Shown: in pieces, positions 9,252-17,885 of the stretch
How positions within the stretch are numbered: the first letter of the stretch is position 1
How the letters are laid out: every line of letters starts with the position of its first letter
DNA from: Bacillota bacterium
GTDB lineage: Bacteria > Bacillota > Clostridia > Acetivibrionales > JANLFN01
Reading direction: 5' to 3'
Assembly (NCBI GenBank): GCA_023397675.1
Contig: JAEWTV010000091.1
Span: 1 to 64,000, forward strand
Length of the DNA: 64,000 nt
Program-made: the position numbers and the translations under genes
The notes under the pieces: model-generated
Told to the model about the DNA's origin: nothing
Seen by the model: only the letters and a program-made list of their open reading frames with translations
Database searches by the model: none

Positions 9252-9300
9252 TAGCTTTCAGACTAAAGTCTGCAAGCTATTAACTCCCCGGAAATAGCTT
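9252..9300. repeat. Overlapping inverted repeats (hairpin cluster)
   Basis: TAGCTTTCAGAC (9252-9263) pairs with GTCTGCAAGCTA (9268-9279) with one mismatch. AAGCTAT (9274-9280) also pairs with ATAGCTT (9294-9300), so the two stems exclude each other. A CTTGT/ACAAG stem follows at 9298-9317. The layout resembles dispersed intergenic palindromes, or a switchable leader upstream of tsaC. Confidence 0.5.
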
Positions 9301-9318
9301 GTAAAGAAAACAAGTTAA

Positions 9319-10059
9319 TTAACAATATGTCGATATTATTATACCACAAAGGATTCCAATAATATTTCCAATTGAAGACAATCTTCCAAGATAAAGTTTT
9401 TTTGACTCGGGAACCAGCTCACCAAAAACAATGTAAAGCATTGCACCACCTGCAAAACCAAGGCAGCCTGACACCATAACACTGGATATTTCACCAAGAA
9501 GTGATCCTGCGAATGCTCCGAGCCCCATGGGAAGGCCTGATGCAACTGTAAGTAGAAAGGCTTTCCATTTCGAAACCCCACCTGCCCTCATAGGCACAGC
9601 TATTGCAACACCTTCTGGAATATCATGTATTATGATTACAGCAGTTATCGTAAGCCCAAGTGTTAATGAAGCCTCCATTCCGGAGCCTACTGCAAAGCCT
9701 TCCGGAAAGTTATGAAGCGCAATCCCTATAGCAACAAGTATACCTGTCTTCAGCAGTCCTGATCGTTCCTGACGTTTTTTAATATACTTTGCTTTCTTAA
9801 TGAAATTTTCAATTATTACTATGCTTAATATTCCCGCAACAACACCTATAATGGTTACTTCGGTACCGCCAAGCTCAAATGCCTCCGGAATAAGCTCAAA
9901 GCAGACAACAGAGGTCATCAGACCAGCTGAAAACTCAAGTATCAAGCTCAAGGTACGTTTTTTTATATTCCCTATAAAAAATGCCATCAGTCCGCCGATG
10001 CTTGTTCCAAGTATACCTGACAACAGTCCGAAAACAGTGATTTTTAATACATGTTCCAT
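9319..10059 (-). CDS. ZIP-family divalent metal transporter
   Basis: This 246-residue ZupT/ZIP-type permease has about eight helices. Helix 4 contains ALHNFPEGFAVG and helix 5 HDIPEGVAIAVP, the metal-binding His/Glu pairs of the binuclear centre. It probably imports zinc or other divalent metals. The start has GGTGG 7 nt upstream. It appears monocistronic. A Zur or other operator was not recognised. Confidence 0.9.
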   Translation of the reverse strand: MEHVLKITVFGLLSGILGTSIGGLMAFFIGNIKKRTLSLILEFSAGLMTSVVCFELIPEAFELGGTEVTIIGVVAGILSIVIIENFIKKAKYIKKRQERSGLLKTGILVAIGIALHNFPEGFAVGSGMEASLTLGLTITAVIIIHDIPEGVAIAVPMRAGGVSKWKAFLLTVASGLPMGLGAFAGSLLGEISSVMVSGCLGFAGGAMLYIVFGELVPESKKLYLGRLSSIGNIIGILCGIIISTYC

Positions 10060-10371
10060 ACATATTCCACCCTGACAAAAAAGATATATAAGCTACTCTT
10101 AAAATTCTATTCATCAGGAAAGCGTATTAGTATGTTATATAAAACGATTTTACAACGGCAGGTTAATTTTATCTCAAGAACAACGTGTTCCAGTTTTAGA
10201 GCCTATAAATTCAGCTTGGGCAAATTCAAACTCGCCGAATAGTGTTAATGTAATTTCAGGAACATTCGTCTCAAACAGTGAATTTGCGATTCCAAGCTCT
10301 GATTAACAGACTTTACAACCCTTTCACACAAGTTCTTTCAATATAATTAACCTACCGCAATATACACCTAT
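10060..10371. other. Intergenic region with a start-less open frame
   Basis: No convincing gene was found in these 312 bp. One plus-strand frame stays open for 67 codons (10103-10303, stop TAA 10304-10306) with protein-like composition (…VPVLEPINSAWANSNSP…). It has no start codon or ribosome site, so it may be a relic of a lost gene. Confidence 0.3.
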
Positions 10372-10409
10372 AAAAAAGATACCTTGAAATCACTCAAGGT
10401 ATCTTTTTT
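10372..10409 (-). terminator. Rho-independent terminator of prfA
   Basis: AAAAAAGATACCTTGA and TCAAGGTATCTTTTTT form a near-perfect 16-bp stem with a 6-nt loop. It touches the prfA stop codon and has T runs on both strands. Confidence 0.85.
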
Positions 10410-11491
10410 TAATCCTCGTCATCCATATTACTATTTCCTAGCTTTTGGCTCTGGTCGGTAGTAATAAGCGCATCAATTATTTCTTCCATATCTCCATCAA
10501 GAATTTCTTCTATTTTATATAAGGTAAGGTTTATTCTATGATCAGTAACTCTTCCCTGAGGGTAATTGTAGGTTCTTATTCTTTCACTTCTGTCACCGGT
10601 TCCAACCTGACTTTTTCGTTCCATTGCAACTTCGGAGTTCTGCTGTTCCTGTGCCAGGTTATACAGCCTGGAGCGGAGGACCTTCATAGCCTTATCCTTG
10701 TTTTTGTACTGAGACCTTTCATCCTGACAGGTAACAACCAAGCCAGAAGGTATATGGGTTATTCTTATCGCTGATTCGGTTTTATTTATATGCTGTCCGC
10801 CTGCACCGCCTGCACGGTAGGTATCTATCTGAAGATCATTAGGGTTTATATCTACATCCACTTCTTCAACCTCAGGCAGTACTGCAACTGTGGTCGTCGA
10901 AGTATGAATTCTGCCGCTTGCCTCTGTAGCTGGGACACGCTGAACCCTATGAACCCCACTTTCAAATTTAAGTCGGCTGAATGCACCTCTGCCTTCAATA
11001 GAGAAAATTACTTCCTTGAAGCCACCAAGCTCTGTAGGGTTTGAGTCCATGATTTCGGTTCTCCAGCCTTTACGCTCCGCATATCTTGTGTACATTCTGA
11101 AAAGTACGCCTGCAAACAGCGCAGATTCTTCACCGCCGGCACCACCGCGTATTTCAACTATTATATTCTTCTCATCGTTTGGATCTTTAGGTATAAGAAG
11201 TATCTTTAGCTCTTTTTTTATTACTTCTATTTTTTCAAGCGCTTCCTTAAGCTCATCTTCAACCATGTCCCGGAAATCCTTGTCTAGTTTGTCTTCAAGC
11301 ATTCCCTTTGCATCATCTATTTCCTTATTTACACTTTTATATTCACGATATTTTTGTACAATCTCATCAAGTTCCGAGTGCTCCTTCATCAAAGCCCTGT
11401 ATTCATCCTGGTTGGCAATAACCTGGGGGTCGCTCAGTTTATGATTGATTTCTTCATACCTGTTCTCTGCAGCCTGCAGCTTGTCGTACAT
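10409..11491 (-). CDS. prfA: Peptide chain release factor 1
   Basis: This 360-residue class-I release factor reads [21 protein letters not shown] carries the universal GGQ that triggers peptidyl-tRNA hydrolysis. The stop-recognition region lies just upstream of it. The last residues (about 20) are acidic. The ATG at 11491 gives the family N-terminus [14 protein letters not shown] with GAGGTGG upstream; a methionine four codons earlier lacks a ribosome site. Confidence 0.96.
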   Translation of the reverse strand: MYDKLQAAENRYEEINHKLSDPQVIANQDEYRALMKEHSELDEIVQKYREYKSVNKEIDDAKGMLEDKLDKDFRDMVEDELKEALEKIEVIKKELKILLIPKDPNDEKNIIVEIRGGAGGEESALFAGVLFRMYTRYAERKGWRTEIMDSNPTELGGFKEVIFSIEGRGAFSRLKFESGVHRVQRVPATEASGRIHTSTTTVAVLPEVEEVDVDINPNDLQIDTYRAGGAGGQHINKTESAIRITHIPSGLVVTCQDERSQYKNKDKAMKVLRSRLYNLAQEQQNSEVAMERKSQVGTGDRSERIRTYNYPQGRVTDHRINLTLYKIEEILDGDMEEIIDALITTDQSQKLGNSNMDDED

Positions 11492-11575
11492 CTTCCACCT
11501 CATAAAATTAAAGTATGTTGCAGTGAAATATTATACCACATCCATAGGCTTTAATCCACTTAAACATATAATAGT

Positions 11576-11601
11576 AAAAGCCGGTGCATAATTGCACCGG
11601 C
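11576..11601 (-). terminator. Terminator after the DUF4097 gene
   Basis: GCCGGTGCA (11580-11588) and TGCACCGGC (11593-11601) form a perfect 9-bp stem with a 4-nt loop. On the minus strand it is followed by TTTTACTATTAT. Confidence 0.75.
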
Positions 11602-11635
11602 CCAATGGAAGAGGAGTAGCCAATCAAAACTGCGG

Positions 11636-12886
11636 CTATTTTACAATTTCAATGTATCCGTTCTGTGTTTCAGCATTTATATAAACCTTTTCAGGGTAAT
11701 CCTGATAGCCCTTGCTCTCAGCTTCGATAAAGCTGTGTCCTGCCATACCATGCTTACTTATGTTCTCATAGACAAGATCGGGAATCAAAAGGTTAATTCC
11801 TCCATTTGAAGTCTTGCCTCTAACCTTATAGCCTTTATTGTCCATATCGTTCATATTGACCTTGATACCGCCGTTTGTTGTTTTGAGCAGCAGATTTATT
11901 TCAGAAACACCGTCATAATTCTGAGCATTCTCTACTGCAATACGCCCGTTGGTGGTCACTGCCTTAAGGGTTTCAGCCTTCATATTCTTTATGTCTATAA
12001 GTGAATTGCTTGTGTTTACTTCAACTTCCTTGCTGATAAGATAGCTTATCAATATCTTACCGTTTTTGGTGTCTACCGATACCTTTTCACTGTTAACACC
12101 CATCAGGTCTATATGGCTGTTCTTTGTAATACACCTGAAGTCCTTTGCCAACGCATCTTCAACATAAATTTTTCCGTTTGAGGTTTCAATTTTTACATTA
12201 TTAAACCTTACTGCCGGTAAAAATATTTCGTGTGAAACACTGAGATTCATTATCCTGTTGGCAACCTTAAGAGATATTGCACTTTCTTCATCACTAAAAG
12301 AAACTATACTGTCGGTATCGTTCTGAGGACATCTTATTCTGGTTCTGATGACTACCTTGTCATCCAAGTGCTTTTTAACCATTATATTGCCGTTTACACC
12401 CTCTATGTAGAGGTCCTTGCCTTCTGTTACCTGTGCTTCAAAGTTTCTGTCAACCGCATTGTAGCTTCCGAATATATTAAATGAATTTGTATCAACAAAG
12501 CTTCCTACAAAATCAACTACCTTGTCAAATATGCCGGCTGTTGTTGACGCAACATTTTTACCAAACTTTTCAGCCTTGACACTGAAATCGTCAACTATCC
12601 TGTCAAAATCACTTTGACCGTTGCAATCCTTCTTTTTCCAATCGCGTTTCCAGTCACCCTTCCACTCATCTTTCCATTCATTCCTCCAATCACGCTTCCA
12701 CTGATTGGCTTTGTGACCGAATTCACTGTTTCGGTTTCCAGACTCATTTTGTTTTTGCTGTCTGGATGCATTTTCTTCAGCTTGTTTTCCATCAAGTGTA
12801 CTTAAAAGCTTTGCAGCTTCTTCAGTTGTAATTTTGCCTTCCTCAAGCATTTTTAGAATAAACATTTTTTCTTCATTTATTGACAT
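11636..12886 (-). CDS. DUF4097 beta-strand-repeat protein (YvlB-like)
   Basis: This 416-residue protein starts with a short helical module (1-35, EEGKITTEEAAKLLSTLDG) that recurs at the C-terminus of the neighbouring DUF2089 protein. A low-complexity W/K/D/N-rich stretch (45-85) with WKRDWRNEWKDEWK-like repeats follows. A long DUF4097 region (about 130-416) has repeated TSNGKIYVE / TTNGRIAVE / TSNGGINL units predicted to form a beta-helix. No signal peptide or membrane segment is seen. B. subtilis YvlB, in a cell-envelope stress operon, is the closest known relative; its function is poorly defined. Confidence 0.8.
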   Translation of the reverse strand: MSINEEKMFILKMLEEGKITTEEAAKLLSTLDGKQAEENASRQQKQNESGNRNSEFGHKANQWKRDWRNEWKDEWKGDWKRDWKKKDCNGQSDFDRIVDDFSVKAEKFGKNVASTTAGIFDKVVDFVGSFVDTNSFNIFGSYNAVDRNFEAQVTEGKDLYIEGVNGNIMVKKHLDDKVVIRTRIRCPQNDTDSIVSFSDEESAISLKVANRIMNLSVSHEIFLPAVRFNNVKIETSNGKIYVEDALAKDFRCITKNSHIDLMGVNSEKVSVDTKNGKILISYLISKEVEVNTSNSLIDIKNMKAETLKAVTTNGRIAVENAQNYDGVSEINLLLKTTNGGIKVNMNDMDNKGYKVRGKTSNGGINLLIPDLVYENISKHGMAGHSFIEAESKGYQDYPEKVYINAETQNGYIEIVK

Positions 12887-12919
12887 ACCGTTACCACCTC
12901 CAAATATATAAAAGTTAAA

Positions 12920-13288
12920 CTATTCCTTAAGCATACTAATAGCTTCATCAACGGATATCTCACCATTGTTGAGCTTGTCGAGAATATCCTGACGCTTCAC
13001 AGTATTAACAGGCTCAGGGCCATCCTTATAGCCAAGAGCTCCCGCAACATCCTCAAGTCTGTTTTTTACTGTCGGATATGAAACTCCAAGCTCCTTTTCA
13101 ACTTCTTTTATATTTCCTCTGCATTTTATAAACACATCAATAAAGTTCTTCTGCTCAGCTGTAAGCCTGCAAAACCTGCATAACTGAAAATGCCCTTCAA
13201 TAGTGGTACCGCAAACATCACAGCTTATTCTTGTTACCTCACTGTCGCTTCCGCAAACAGGACATTTCCCAAGTGCTTCCTTAGCCAT
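12920..13288 (-). CDS. DUF2089 zinc-ribbon/HTH putative regulator
   Basis: This 122-residue protein has an N-terminal zinc ribbon (CPVCGSD, CDVCGTT, then CRFC). A helix-turn-helix-like segment (about 55-88, GNIKEVEKELGVSYPTVKNR) follows, then a C-terminal helical module (DILDKLNNGEISVDEAISML) matching the N-terminus of the next protein. It is therefore probably a transcription factor acting on its own operon. The ATG at 13288 has GAGGTG 6 nt upstream. It is co-transcribed with the DUF4097 gene 33 bp downstream, a pairing also known in Bacillus (yvlA-yvlB). Confidence 0.8.
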   Translation of the reverse strand: MAKEALGKCPVCGSDSEVTRISCDVCGTTIEGHFQLCRFCRLTAEQKNFIDVFIKCRGNIKEVEKELGVSYPTVKNRLEDVAGALGYKDGPEPVNTVKRQDILDKLNNGEISVDEAISMLKE

Positions 13289-13477
13289 TAAAATCACCTC
13301 TTAAAAATATTGATACGATATATAGTTAGTAATAAATATTATGAACTTGTATCTTAAAAAATATAATTTATATTAATAATATATTAAACTCTCAATTAAA
13401 AAATGTCAATAATCATATTAAAATTTTTAATATAGACATTAATTTAATTAACAATGGACTAAATATATTAAACTTCA

Positions 13478-13513
13478 AAGAAAAATTGCCTCCAAAATAA
13501 TCAGGAAGCAATT
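13478..13513 (-). terminator. Terminator of the chemotaxis/HD-GYP operon
   Basis: Arms AATTGCCTCC (13484-13493) and GGAAGCAATT (13504-13513) pair with a single wobble. On the minus strand TTTTTCTTTG follows. It lies 27 nt past the HD-GYP stop. The remaining spacer to 13288 is AT-rich without recognisable features. Confidence 0.75.
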
Positions 13514-13539
13514 CAAGTAATTTTAATATTAAGCTTACG

Positions 13540-14577
13540 TTAAATCATTGCAGCTATTCGTATGCCTTTTTGTGCCGAAAGATCCAAAAAGCTGGAATCA
13601 ACCCTGACTACAGGATTCCCTATGTCATGTGGCGGCACATATTCTATTTCGGCGATCTTTCCATTATTCAACCTTACCTGTGCACCTATATAATAAACAG
13701 ATATATTTTTTATGAACATTCGCAGTATGGAAGGATCAAATTTATCTAGGCATGTTGTGCCAAGTTCAAGGAACGCATCAAAAGGAGGCATTCTGCTTTT
13801 ATATATCCTGTCGGTTGTCATTGCATCGTAAACATCTGCTACAGCAATAATCTTTGAATATAAATCAATTTTGTCATTTCTTATGCCAAACGGGTATCCT
13901 GAACCATCAATCCTTTCATGATGGAAAAGCACCGCCTTTTTTACCTTGTCCTTTATTGTACTGCTCCGTCTGAGAATATCATATCCATATAGGGAATGAT
14001 TTTTCATGATTTCATATTCCTCAGAGTTAAGCCTGCCATTCTTATTCAATATTTCATAAGGAACCTTTATCTTACCTATATCATGGAGCAACCCAGCCTG
14101 TATGATTGCTTTCATGCTATTTTCATCAAAGCCCAGCCATTTTGCTGCAAGCATGGAATATAAGGCAACATTAACACAATGCCTATAAGTATATTCATCC
14201 GACTTTTTTGTATCCTCAAGACATTTAATTATTAATTCTGCATTGTTACGTCCGATATAAACAAAGTCAGATATGTGTTCAAGGCTCATTTCGTCTACAT
14301 TTTCGCCTGCGGAAAGCTGCAAAAGAATATTCTTTATAGTTTTTACGCTTGTTTTATATGCTTCTTTGACTTGTTCATATGTTTTGTGACTGTTTTTTTC
14401 TGAATTATGATTGTAAACCCATAGCTGAGTTACTCCAAACTCAATAAGCTTGTTTAACATATAATCGTTTACCACTGTATCCTCGACCGCAAGTAAAACA
14501 CCTTTATTGCTTATCACATCATTTGCCAGTACAAAATTACTTTTTACCTTTTCAATCGGGATTAATTCTCTACGCAT
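13540..14577 (-). CDS. HD-GYP domain c-di-GMP phosphodiesterase
   Basis: This 345-residue protein has an N-terminal region (1-125) typical of DUF3391-like HD-GYP partners. The HD-GYP domain (about 135-310) includes HCVNVALYS, LLHDIGKIKVP, HHERIDGSGYPFG and ADVYDAMTTDR, so metal-binding His/Asp residues and the GYP loop are intact. It probably hydrolyses cyclic di-GMP. It is the last gene of the cheY-cheA-cheW-MCP operon, so chemosensory output may include second-messenger turnover. No membrane segment is present. Confidence 0.9.
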   Translation of the reverse strand: MRRELIPIEKVKSNFVLANDVISNKGVLLAVEDTVVNDYMLNKLIEFGVTQLWVYNHNSEKNSHKTYEQVKEAYKTSVKTIKNILLQLSAGENVDEMSLEHISDFVYIGRNNAELIIKCLEDTKKSDEYTYRHCVNVALYSMLAAKWLGFDENSMKAIIQAGLLHDIGKIKVPYEILNKNGRLNSEEYEIMKNHSLYGYDILRRSSTIKDKVKKAVLFHHERIDGSGYPFGIRNDKIDLYSKIIAVADVYDAMTTDRIYKSRMPPFDAFLELGTTCLDKFDPSILRMFIKNISVYYIGAQVRLNNGKIAEIEYVPPHDIGNPVVRVDSSFLDLSAQKGIRIAAMI

Positions 14578-14612
14578 AAGTCCACCTTAATGTCAGAATG
14601 CAATTTGAATCA

Positions 14613-14633
14613 GGAGGGAGCATAGCCCCCTCC
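14613..14633. other. Intercistronic hairpin
   Basis: GGAGGG and CCCTCC pair around a 9-nt loop between the MCP stop and the HD-GYP start. The T run (TTATTTTTT) is on the plus strand, so on the operon transcript it would act as a stability element, not a terminator. Confidence 0.4.
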
Positions 14634-14641
14634 CTTATTTT

Positions 14642-17356
14642 TTAATACTTGCCAAACTCATTGTCTCCCAGAGATATTTTGGCTTTTAACTTTTGAGATG
14701 CCGCATTATAGCCGGAACCTGACTTTGTATTAATACTCTCCATGGATTTGATCACATCCGGCTTAATTCCCTCGTGACCCGAATGGTTTCCGGCAATAAC
14801 ATTCAGCCTGAATCTTCCAACCATTTCTCTTAAAAGTTCAGCCTGGCTGGAAAGTTCTTCACTTGCTGCCGCACTTTCCTGAGAGGTAGCCGAATTCGTC
14901 TGTACAACCTGCGAAACCTGCATAATACCCTGATTTATTTGTGCAATGCCGGAAGCCTGTTCATTTGATGCTGTGGCTATATCTCCAACTAATACTGCCG
15001 CCTTTGCAACCTCTTCAACAATTTCATTAAGGGCTGATGCAGTATCATTAGCTATTTTAGTTCCGCCCTCGGCCTTTTTGATACTTCCTTCAATCATTGT
15101 GGTTGTTTCCTTTGCAGCATTTGCCGATCTCGCCGCAAGATTCCTTACTTCTTCGGCAACTACGGCAAAGCCTTTTCCATGCTGGCCTGCACGGGCTGCC
15201 TCTACTGCTGCATTCAAAGCGAGTATATTTGTCTGGAAAGCAATATCATCGATAACTTTGATTACCTTGGAAATGTTATTGGATGCATCGTTTATATCTA
15301 CCATTGCTTTGAGCATTTCCTTCATCTGGTTATTACCCTGAACCGCTTTATGTTGGGCACTTGTAGCCAGATCATTAGCCTTATTTGCATTCTCGGCGTT
15401 AAGCCCGGTTTGTGAAGCAATTTCTTCTATGGAAGCAGTTAATTCCTCAATTGAAGAAGCCTGTTCAGTTGAACCTTGGGATAATGCCTGGGCTGAATCT
15501 GAAACTTGCCTTGACCCCGATGCCACTTGCATAGATGCATTATTTATCTCATTTAATACTTCATTAAAGGAATTAATGGTAAAGTTAACCGAGTCTTTTA
15601 TCTTTGCATAATCGCCTCTGTAATCGCCTTCCATACTTACAGTCAGATTACCAGCAGCAAGTTCCTGCATTACCTCCGATGCCTCAGTTATCGGTTTTTC
15701 AACAGCACGCATCATTCTATTCATACCTTCAATAATTTCCTTATAGCCGCCATCAAATTGATTTTCATTGCCCTGCATTTTTAAATTCCCTTCAGCGGCT
15801 GAATTTGCCAGCATACCCGCTTCTGCAATAAGGTTTTTAATTGCAGTCATTGAAGCTATAGCCGAAGGTATAAGTTTGTCATTTTCAGAACGTTTTCCTA
15901 CCTTAATGAAGGTCTCAAGCAAACTAGTGTCACCTTTGGCAAGATTGACAAGAGTATTCTGAATACTTATTATTCTCTCCCTTACAAGGTTGATGGACTC
16001 TTCAAATTCCTTAAACATTCCTTTATACTGGCGTGACATTTCTTCAGAAAGATCATTTATGGACAACTTCGCTAAAATCTTCTTGGCTTCATCAATTGGA
16101 GTTGTGAATGCCGTAATAAGCTCATTTATTGCACTAACTATTTCAGAATAATCTCCCGGGAAGCTATCAGCATTGCCGCGGATGTTTAAATTCCCTTCAG
16201 AAACTGCTTCTGTTAACCTTGTTATTTCAAGATATAAATTCTTGATTACCTGCATCATATTTATCAATGATGGGATCAGGTTATCATTTTCAGATCTCTT
16301 ACCTGATTTTATAAGCATCTCCAAGTCAGTCAAATCACCCTTGCTTATATTGCTGCAATAACGCTGAACATTAACAAGGTGTGACTGTACATCATTTACT
16401 GAGTTTGCCAATTCTCCAAATGCACCACTATATTTTTTTGTCATATTAATCGAGTAATCATTAACTGCTATTTTATTCATTACAATTATCGTATCAATTA
16501 TTGGTTCCGCTACCGTATCAAGGGTCCTGTTAAAGCCTTTAATAATCTTTGAATAATCGCCTGCAAATTTGCTCTCATCCCCACGCACATTCAGATCTCC
16601 TGCAGACGCCGCATCAGTAAGTGAATTAAGTTCATCTATGATGCTTACAATTGTCTTCATCATTCCAAGAACGATGGGCATAATCCTGTCATTTTCAGAA
16701 CGTTTTCCTATCTTTTCAAATTCAGGCATACGGCTGAAATCTCCGTTTGAAACCCGCTCCACAGCGTCCTGAACACTAAGTAAACGATTACGGACATTGT
16801 TGACATCATCGGTTAATTTTTTTATATCTCCTTTGTATACACCTTTAACATCAACGGTATAATCATTTAAAGCCATCCTGCCCATTACTTCACTAATTTC
16901 ATTAAGAGGTTTTGAAAAACCACCCAATAGATTATTAATATCCAGAACCATTTCCTTAAAACTACCTGTAAATACACCTGTGTTTCCGCTCTTTGAAAAA
17001 TCCCCTTCAACTGCAGCTTCCGCAGATGTTATCACTTGAGACCTGAACTTGGTTAGGGTTTCAGACAAATCTTTTAAGCTATTGAGCAAATCATCATTAG
17101 ATGTATTTAAGTCCAATAAGGCATTGAAATTTCCAGACGTTAATTCCATAACAGCTTTAACAGCTTTTTTATTTTGTACCGAAATACTTTGAGCCAATAC
17201 CAAACCCAATAATAGTATTATCATTACACCTGCAGCAATTAAAAGAAAATTATTAGTACTTTCATAAAAATAGCCAGAAACACCTGAAACAATAGCCATC
17301 AATAGGATTACAACAAAAAGTTTTACTGATAATTTCATGTTATAAAACCAGTTCAT
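14642..17356 (-). CDS. Methyl-accepting chemotaxis protein with triplicated HAMP-like module
   Basis: This 904-residue protein has two helices close together (about 10-28 and 36-56), leaving almost no extracellular sensor. A long cytoplasmic array of HAMP-like units (about 57-590) follows, then a kinase-control domain (about 600-860, with the hairpin tip [21 protein letters not shown]). The motif GKRSEND recurs at residues 217, 352 and 487, exactly 135 residues apart, each followed by a similar block ([10 protein letters not shown] / [10 protein letters not shown] / [10 protein letters not shown]). The signal is probably intracellular or membrane-borne. GGGGG lies 7 nt before the ATG. It follows cheW in the operon. 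Confidence 0.9.
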   Translation of the reverse strand: MNWFYNMKLSVKLFVVILLMAIVSGVSGYFYESTNNFLLIAAGVMIILLLGLVLAQSISVQNKKAVKAVMELTSGNFNALLDLNTSNDDLLNSLKDLSETLTKFRSQVITSAEAAVEGDFSKSGNTGVFTGSFKEMVLDINNLLGGFSKPLNEISEVMGRMALNDYTVDVKGVYKGDIKKLTDDVNNVRNRLLSVQDAVERVSNGDFSRMPEFEKIGKRSENDRIMPIVLGMMKTIVSIIDELNSLTDAASAGDLNVRGDESKFAGDYSKIIKGFNRTLDTVAEPIIDTIIVMNKIAVNDYSINMTKKYSGAFGELANSVNDVQSHLVNVQRYCSNISKGDLTDLEMLIKSGKRSENDNLIPSLINMMQVIKNLYLEITRLTEAVSEGNLNIRGNADSFPGDYSEIVSAINELITAFTTPIDEAKKILAKLSINDLSEEMSRQYKGMFKEFEESINLVRERIISIQNTLVNLAKGDTSLLETFIKVGKRSENDKLIPSAIASMTAIKNLIAEAGMLANSAAEGNLKMQGNENQFDGGYKEIIEGMNRMMRAVEKPITEASEVMQELAAGNLTVSMEGDYRGDYAKIKDSVNFTINSFNEVLNEINNASMQVASGSRQVSDSAQALSQGSTEQASSIEELTASIEEIASQTGLNAENANKANDLATSAQHKAVQGNNQMKEMLKAMVDINDASNNISKVIKVIDDIAFQTNILALNAAVEAARAGQHGKGFAVVAEEVRNLAARSANAAKETTTMIEGSIKKAEGGTKIANDTASALNEIVEEVAKAAVLVGDIATASNEQASGIAQINQGIMQVSQVVQTNSATSQESAAASEELSSQAELLREMVGRFRLNVIAGNHSGHEGIKPDVIKSMESINTKSGSGYNAASQKLKAKISLGDNEFGKY

Positions 17357-17376
17357 AAACTTGCCCCCTCTATTTT

Positions 17377-17871
17377 TTATAGACTATTAATATCCAAATG
17401 GATGTCTTCCTCACATAACAGCTTCTCGCAGTCGAGTATCAGTTTCACCTCATCATTGACCTTGCCCATGCACTTTATGTATTTGCTGCTGCCGCTTCCC
17501 AATTCAGGCGGAAGAACAATGTCTTTTTCAGCAATTGACAATACCTCTGAAACGCTGTCAACAATTAGGCCTATACTGGTTTCATCAAAATCAATGACTA
17601 CGATACAGGTCCTGTCGTTATATTCCCTTGGCTCCTTATGGAATCTTAAGCGCACATCCATTACAGGAATGATCTTTCCTCTAAGGTTGATTATTCCTCT
17701 AATGTATTCCGGCAGCTCAGGCACCTCAGTAATTGACTGAATTCCGATGATTTCAGTGACATATTTGATTTCAATCCCATAAAACTCATTTCCAACTGAA
17801 AATGTCAGGTATTTGTCCTTCTGAGTATCCTCTTCCTGTTCCAAAGGCTCCCTCAAATCAAGCTCAGTCAC
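17377..17871 (-). CDS. cheW: Chemotaxis coupling protein CheW
   Basis: This 164-residue protein has a CheW/SH3-like domain at about 20-158 ([33 protein letters not shown]). It bridges the receptor and CheA in the signalling array. The GTG at 17871 is chosen because AAAGGAGA sits 7 nt upstream. The ATG at 17889 overlaps the cheA stop as ATGA but has no ribosome site of its own. It lies between cheA and the MCP, implying a dedicated three-part complex. Confidence 0.93.
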   Translation of the reverse strand: MTELDLREPLEQEEDTQKDKYLTFSVGNEFYGIEIKYVTEIIGIQSITEVPELPEYIRGIINLRGKIIPVMDVRLRFHKEPREYNDRTCIVVIDFDETSIGLIVDSVSEVLSIAEKDIVLPPELGSGSSKYIKCMGKVNDEVKLILDCEKLLCEEDIHLDINSL

Positions 17872-17885
17872 AATTACATCTCCTT

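Noticed and set aside
10103..10306. Possible gene between the ZIP transporter and prfA
   Set aside because: The 67-codon frame has no start codon or ribosome site; listed only as a possible relic.
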